A stretch of DNA of 7,041 bases from Chloroflexota bacterium. Its GTDB lineage: Bacteria > Chloroflexota > Limnocylindria > QHBO01. Shown here in pieces: positions 5,589 to 7,041 of the stretch. The notes below the pieces were generated by a model, which saw nothing but the letters and a program-made list of their open reading frames with translations, searched no databases and had not been told where the DNA came from. Position 1 is the first letter of the stretch; every line of letters begins with the position of its first letter. Where the stretch lies: positions 1 to 7,041 of the forward strand of contig VBJP01000201.1 in NCBI GenBank assembly GCA_005880165.1, read 5' to 3'. Made by a program: the position numbers and the translations under genes.

Positions 5589-6341
5589 TCAGGCGATCAG
5601 CAGCCGAATCGCGACGAGGAGACCCACCACCACGATCGCGCCTCGCAGCGGCTCGGAACGCATCCGACGACCGAGGACCGCGCCGAGCTGCCCGCCGACT
5701 ACGGCACCAGCCGCCAGCAGAAGCGCAGGTGTCCATGCGACGGGCCCGGCGATGATGAACAGCACCGCGGCAGCGCCGTTCACCACGGCTGTGAGCACGT
5801 TCTTGAGCGCGTTCAGCCGCTGCAGGTCATCGGTCACCAGGATCCCCAGCAGGGCAATCAGGATCACGCCCTGTGCGGCTCCGAAATAGCCACCGTAGAT
5901 CCCCGTCGCGAATACGCCGAGCACCAACAGGCCCGGGGCGTGCCCGGCCTCGGTGCGGTGGCGTGCCAGCCAGTCGGACAGACGGCCCTGGAACGCGACG
6001 AGGCCGCAGGCGACCAGAATCAGGTACGGCACGACCCGCTCGAACGCCGTCGGCGGCAGGAGCAGCAGCAACAGGCCCCCGCACAGGCCGCCCACGAGTG
6101 CGACGCAACCCAGGACCAGCGCGCGCGGCCCCTGTCCGGTGAGCTCGCGACGGTATCCGATGCTCCCGCTGATGGTCCCCGGCACGAGCCCCACCGTGTT
6201 CGACACGTTCGCGGTCAGCGGCGGATAGCCGAACGCCAACAAGGTCGGGAAGGTGATCAGCGATCCCGACCCGACGATCGTATTCACCGTTCCTGCCGCA
6301 AGGCCGACGGCCAGCAGGGCGGCCACCTCGAGGGGTGACAT
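5589..6341 (-). CDS. TauE/SafE-family membrane transporter (probable anion exporter)
   Basis: The product is 250 residues, the normal length, and hydrophobic, with about seven or eight membrane segments. The two family repeats are visible: AGTVNTIVGSGSLITFPTLLAFGYPPLTANVSNTVGL (about 16-52) and GIYGGYFGAAQGVILIALLGIL (147-168), the latter followed by LKNVLTAVVNGAAAVLF (179-195). Members move sulfite, sulfoacetate or other organosulfonates and related anions; the substrate here cannot be read from sequence. I chose ATG 6341 (MSPLEVAALL) because the hydrophobic protein begins there and a GAGAGG lies 12 bases upstream. An in-frame ATG at 6416 would overlap the start of the divergent small gene and add a charged 25-residue tail, so it is less likely. 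The gene is divergent from the small exported-protein gene, 73 bp away. Confidence 0.9.
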   Translation of the reverse strand: MSPLEVAALLAVGLAAGTVNTIVGSGSLITFPTLLAFGYPPLTANVSNTVGLVPGTISGSIGYRRELTGQGPRALVLGCVALVGGLCGGLLLLLLPPTAFERVVPYLILVACGLVAFQGRLSDWLARHRTEAGHAPGLLVLGVFATGIYGGYFGAAQGVILIALLGILVTDDLQRLNALKNVLTAVVNGAAAVLFIIAGPVAWTPALLLAAGAVVGGQLGAVLGRRMRSEPLRGAIVVVGLLVAIRLLIA

Positions 6342-6343
6342 GG

Positions 6344-6361
6344 GCTTCAGAAACCTCTCAG
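6344..6361 (+). promoter_or_regulatory. Possible second copy of the 11-bp TCAG repeat, upstream of the small exported-protein gene
   Basis: GCTTCAG (6344-6350) and CTCTCAG (6355-6361) start 11 bp apart with a 4-base spacer, like the perfect pair upstream of htrA, and point toward the gene at 6415. It ends 53 bases before that ATG. The heptamers agree with TTCTCAG at only four to six positions, so chance is possible. Confidence 0.25.
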
Positions 6362-6400
6362 ATGCGGGCCACAGGCTGGCAGCCAGTCGCCTCGCAGTGA

Positions 6401-6407
6401 AAGGAGA
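6401..6407 (+). promoter_or_regulatory. Shine-Dalgarno sequence of the small exported-protein gene
   Basis: AAGGAGA lies seven bases before ATG 6415. It is a strong match and selects this start for an otherwise unsupported short gene. Confidence 0.7.
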
Positions 6408-6414
6408 TTGCCTC

Positions 6415-6669
6415 ATGGAGCAGCTCTATGGCGCGATGAATGCGCCGCCCCCGTTGCCGCCTCCGCGGCGGCGTGGCGTCCGGGCACTGCTTGCGGGAGC
6501 CATCCTGATCGCGGTGCTCGGCGTGCTTGGAGTGGGCAGCGCCCTGGCTGCCAGCCCGAGTCCCAGTCCCTCCGGTGGTGGCGCGGCCGCGTCGGGATCC
6601 CCGGCGCCAAGCCACGTCTGCGACCGGACCAAGACCAACCCGTCATCCTCGTCGTCGTCTTCGAGCTGA
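6415..6669 (+). CDS. Small exported or membrane-anchored Pro/Ser-rich protein of unknown function (84 aa)
   Basis: ATG 6415 has a strong Shine-Dalgarno sequence. The 84 residues fall into four parts: a Pro-rich N-terminus with an RRR motif (10-20), a hydrophobic segment at about 22-45 ending GSALAAS, a low-complexity SPSPSPSGGGAAASGSPAPS stretch, and a tail with one Cys (HVCDRTKTNP) and eight Ser. The AxA motif before the Ser/Pro stretch would suit signal peptidase, so it could be secreted; otherwise it is a signal anchor with an outward tail. I recognise no family. The Ser run is coded mainly by TCN triplets and could vary in length. A hairpin terminator follows directly, so it appears to be a single-gene unit, divergent from the TauE/SafE gene. 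Confidence 0.7.
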   Translation: MEQLYGAMNAPPPLPPPRRRGVRALLAGAILIAVLGVLGVGSALAASPSPSPSGGGAAASGSPAPSHVCDRTKTNPSSSSSSSS

Positions 6670-6676
6670 CGGGACC

Positions 6677-6702
6677 GATGGCGCGGCCGCTGCCGCGCCA
6701 TC
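6677..6702 (+). terminator. Terminator-like hairpin after the small exported-protein gene
   Basis: GATGGCGCGGC (6677-6687) and GCCGCGCCATC (6692-6702) form a perfect 11-bp stem with a CGCT loop, starting 8 bases past the stop. It is followed by a pyrimidine-rich stretch (TCCATCCTCAATCTCT) rather than a pure U tract. This is the strongest hairpin I found in the window. Confidence 0.65.
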
Positions 6703-6719
6703 TCCATCCTCAATCTCTG

Positions 6720-7041
6720 ATGGCTGTGGACGATGCGCGCGGAGGTCCGTGCGATGGACACGCGGCATCGGGGGAGCATGGTTCGAGCCCTAGCACACCG
6801 CATACGGGATCGACTTCGGCCGGGGATTCGGGGAGCGTCTGGCGTGACTCGATGAGTCAGCCGCTGCGCTCCATGCGCTCTTCACCGCCACGAAGTGACC
6901 TCGCCAGGCGGAGCGCACTACCGCTTCGATCGGCTCCGCCTCGAGCCGCCGCCCCTCCAGGAGCGCGTCCCGATCCTCATCGGCGGGTCGGCTGAGCGCA
7001 AGACCCTGCGTACGGTGGCCGCGGACGCGGACATTTGGAAC
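6720..7041 (+). pseudogene. Broken F420-dependent LLM-class oxidoreductase relic, runs off the window
   Basis: Recognisable pieces of a luciferase-like (LLM) flavin/F420 oxidoreductase follow one another but are interrupted. GIGGAWFEP (6764-6790) is cut by TAG 6791-6793. HTAYGIDFGRGFGERLA (6794-6844) is cut by TGA 6845-6847. LDESAAALHALFTATK (6848-6895) is cut by TGA 6896-6898. The protein then resumes one frame over with VTSPGGAHYRFDRLRLEPPP, then ILIGGSAERKTLRTVAADADIWN to base 7041. One missing G near 6895 (AAGGTGACC to AAGTGACC) explains the frame change. The first stop fits Glu to TAG if the ancestor read WFEPEH, and the second fits Arg CGA to TGA. VDDARGGP (6726-6749) in a third frame resembles the LDHxSGGR segment, so the relic may begin there. 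The N-terminal part is absent. Related enzymes use F420 or FMN to oxidise diverse substrates; this copy cannot be functional as read. Confidence 0.75.

Noticed and set aside
5385..6338. 317-residue plus-strand open frame opposite the TauE/SafE gene
   Set aside because: It is Gln/Arg/His-rich antisense of a hydrophobic membrane protein, with no start signal or motif.
6779..6791. GGTTCGAGCCC resembles a tRNA T-loop
   Set aside because: No matching T-stem, acceptor stem or anticodon arm can be drawn around it, and the bases are explained as the WFEP codons of the oxidoreductase relic.
1..7041. CRISPR array, insertion sequence ends, rRNA or tRNA genes
   Set aside because: I looked for regularly spaced repeats, transposase frames with terminal inverted repeats and conserved RNA motifs, and found none.

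Overview
The window is GC-rich, with strongly GC-biased third codon positions. Several traits fit a soil or sediment Chloroflexota (Limnocylindria-like) or Actinomycetota: a probable leaderless start, a relic of an F420-type luciferase-like oxidoreductase, a DrrAB-type exporter, and an HtrA protease with one membrane anchor. This assignment rests on gene content and composition only; there is no rRNA or tRNA to settle it.

Layout. (1) 1-372 (+): the last 123 residues of a TldD/PmbA-family metalloprotease-like protein. (2) 373-712: mostly unassigned, with one weak small ORF (394-615). (3) 713-994 (+): a 93-residue conserved-looking small protein with a good ribosome binding site. (4) 1039-2797 (-): a two-gene ABC export operon, ATPase first and then permease, one base apart. 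(5) 2798-2893: a divergent control region with a perfect 19-bp palindrome. (6) 2894-4054 (+): a MarR-family regulator with an unusual C-terminal beta-strand repeat domain. (7) 4055-4178: two strong hairpins between convergent genes. (8) 4179-5393 (-): a membrane-anchored HtrA/DegP-type serine protease with one PDZ domain. (9) 5394-5453: upstream region of htrA with an 11-bp-period direct repeat. (10) 5454-5588 (-): 44 codons of a C-terminal protein remnant, lying in frame directly after the stop of the next gene. (11) 5589-6341 (-): a TauE/SafE-family permease. (12) 6415-6669 (+): a small exported Pro/Ser-rich protein, followed by a terminator-like hairpin. (13) 6720-7041 (+): a broken relic of an F420-dependent LLM-class oxidoreductase running off the window.

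How they work together. The clearest unit is the MarR regulator and the divergent DrrAB-like exporter. The 19-bp palindrome between them is the expected operator, so the regulator probably represses itself and the exporter until a ligand binds. The beta-repeat half of the regulator is the most unusual part of the window. A second, weaker theme is envelope stress: htrA and the small exported protein each have TCAG-containing repeats 11 bp apart upstream, pointing toward the gene, which suggests a shared response regulator. Two gene relics (5454-5588 and 6720-7041) show that the right half has been rearranged and is decaying.
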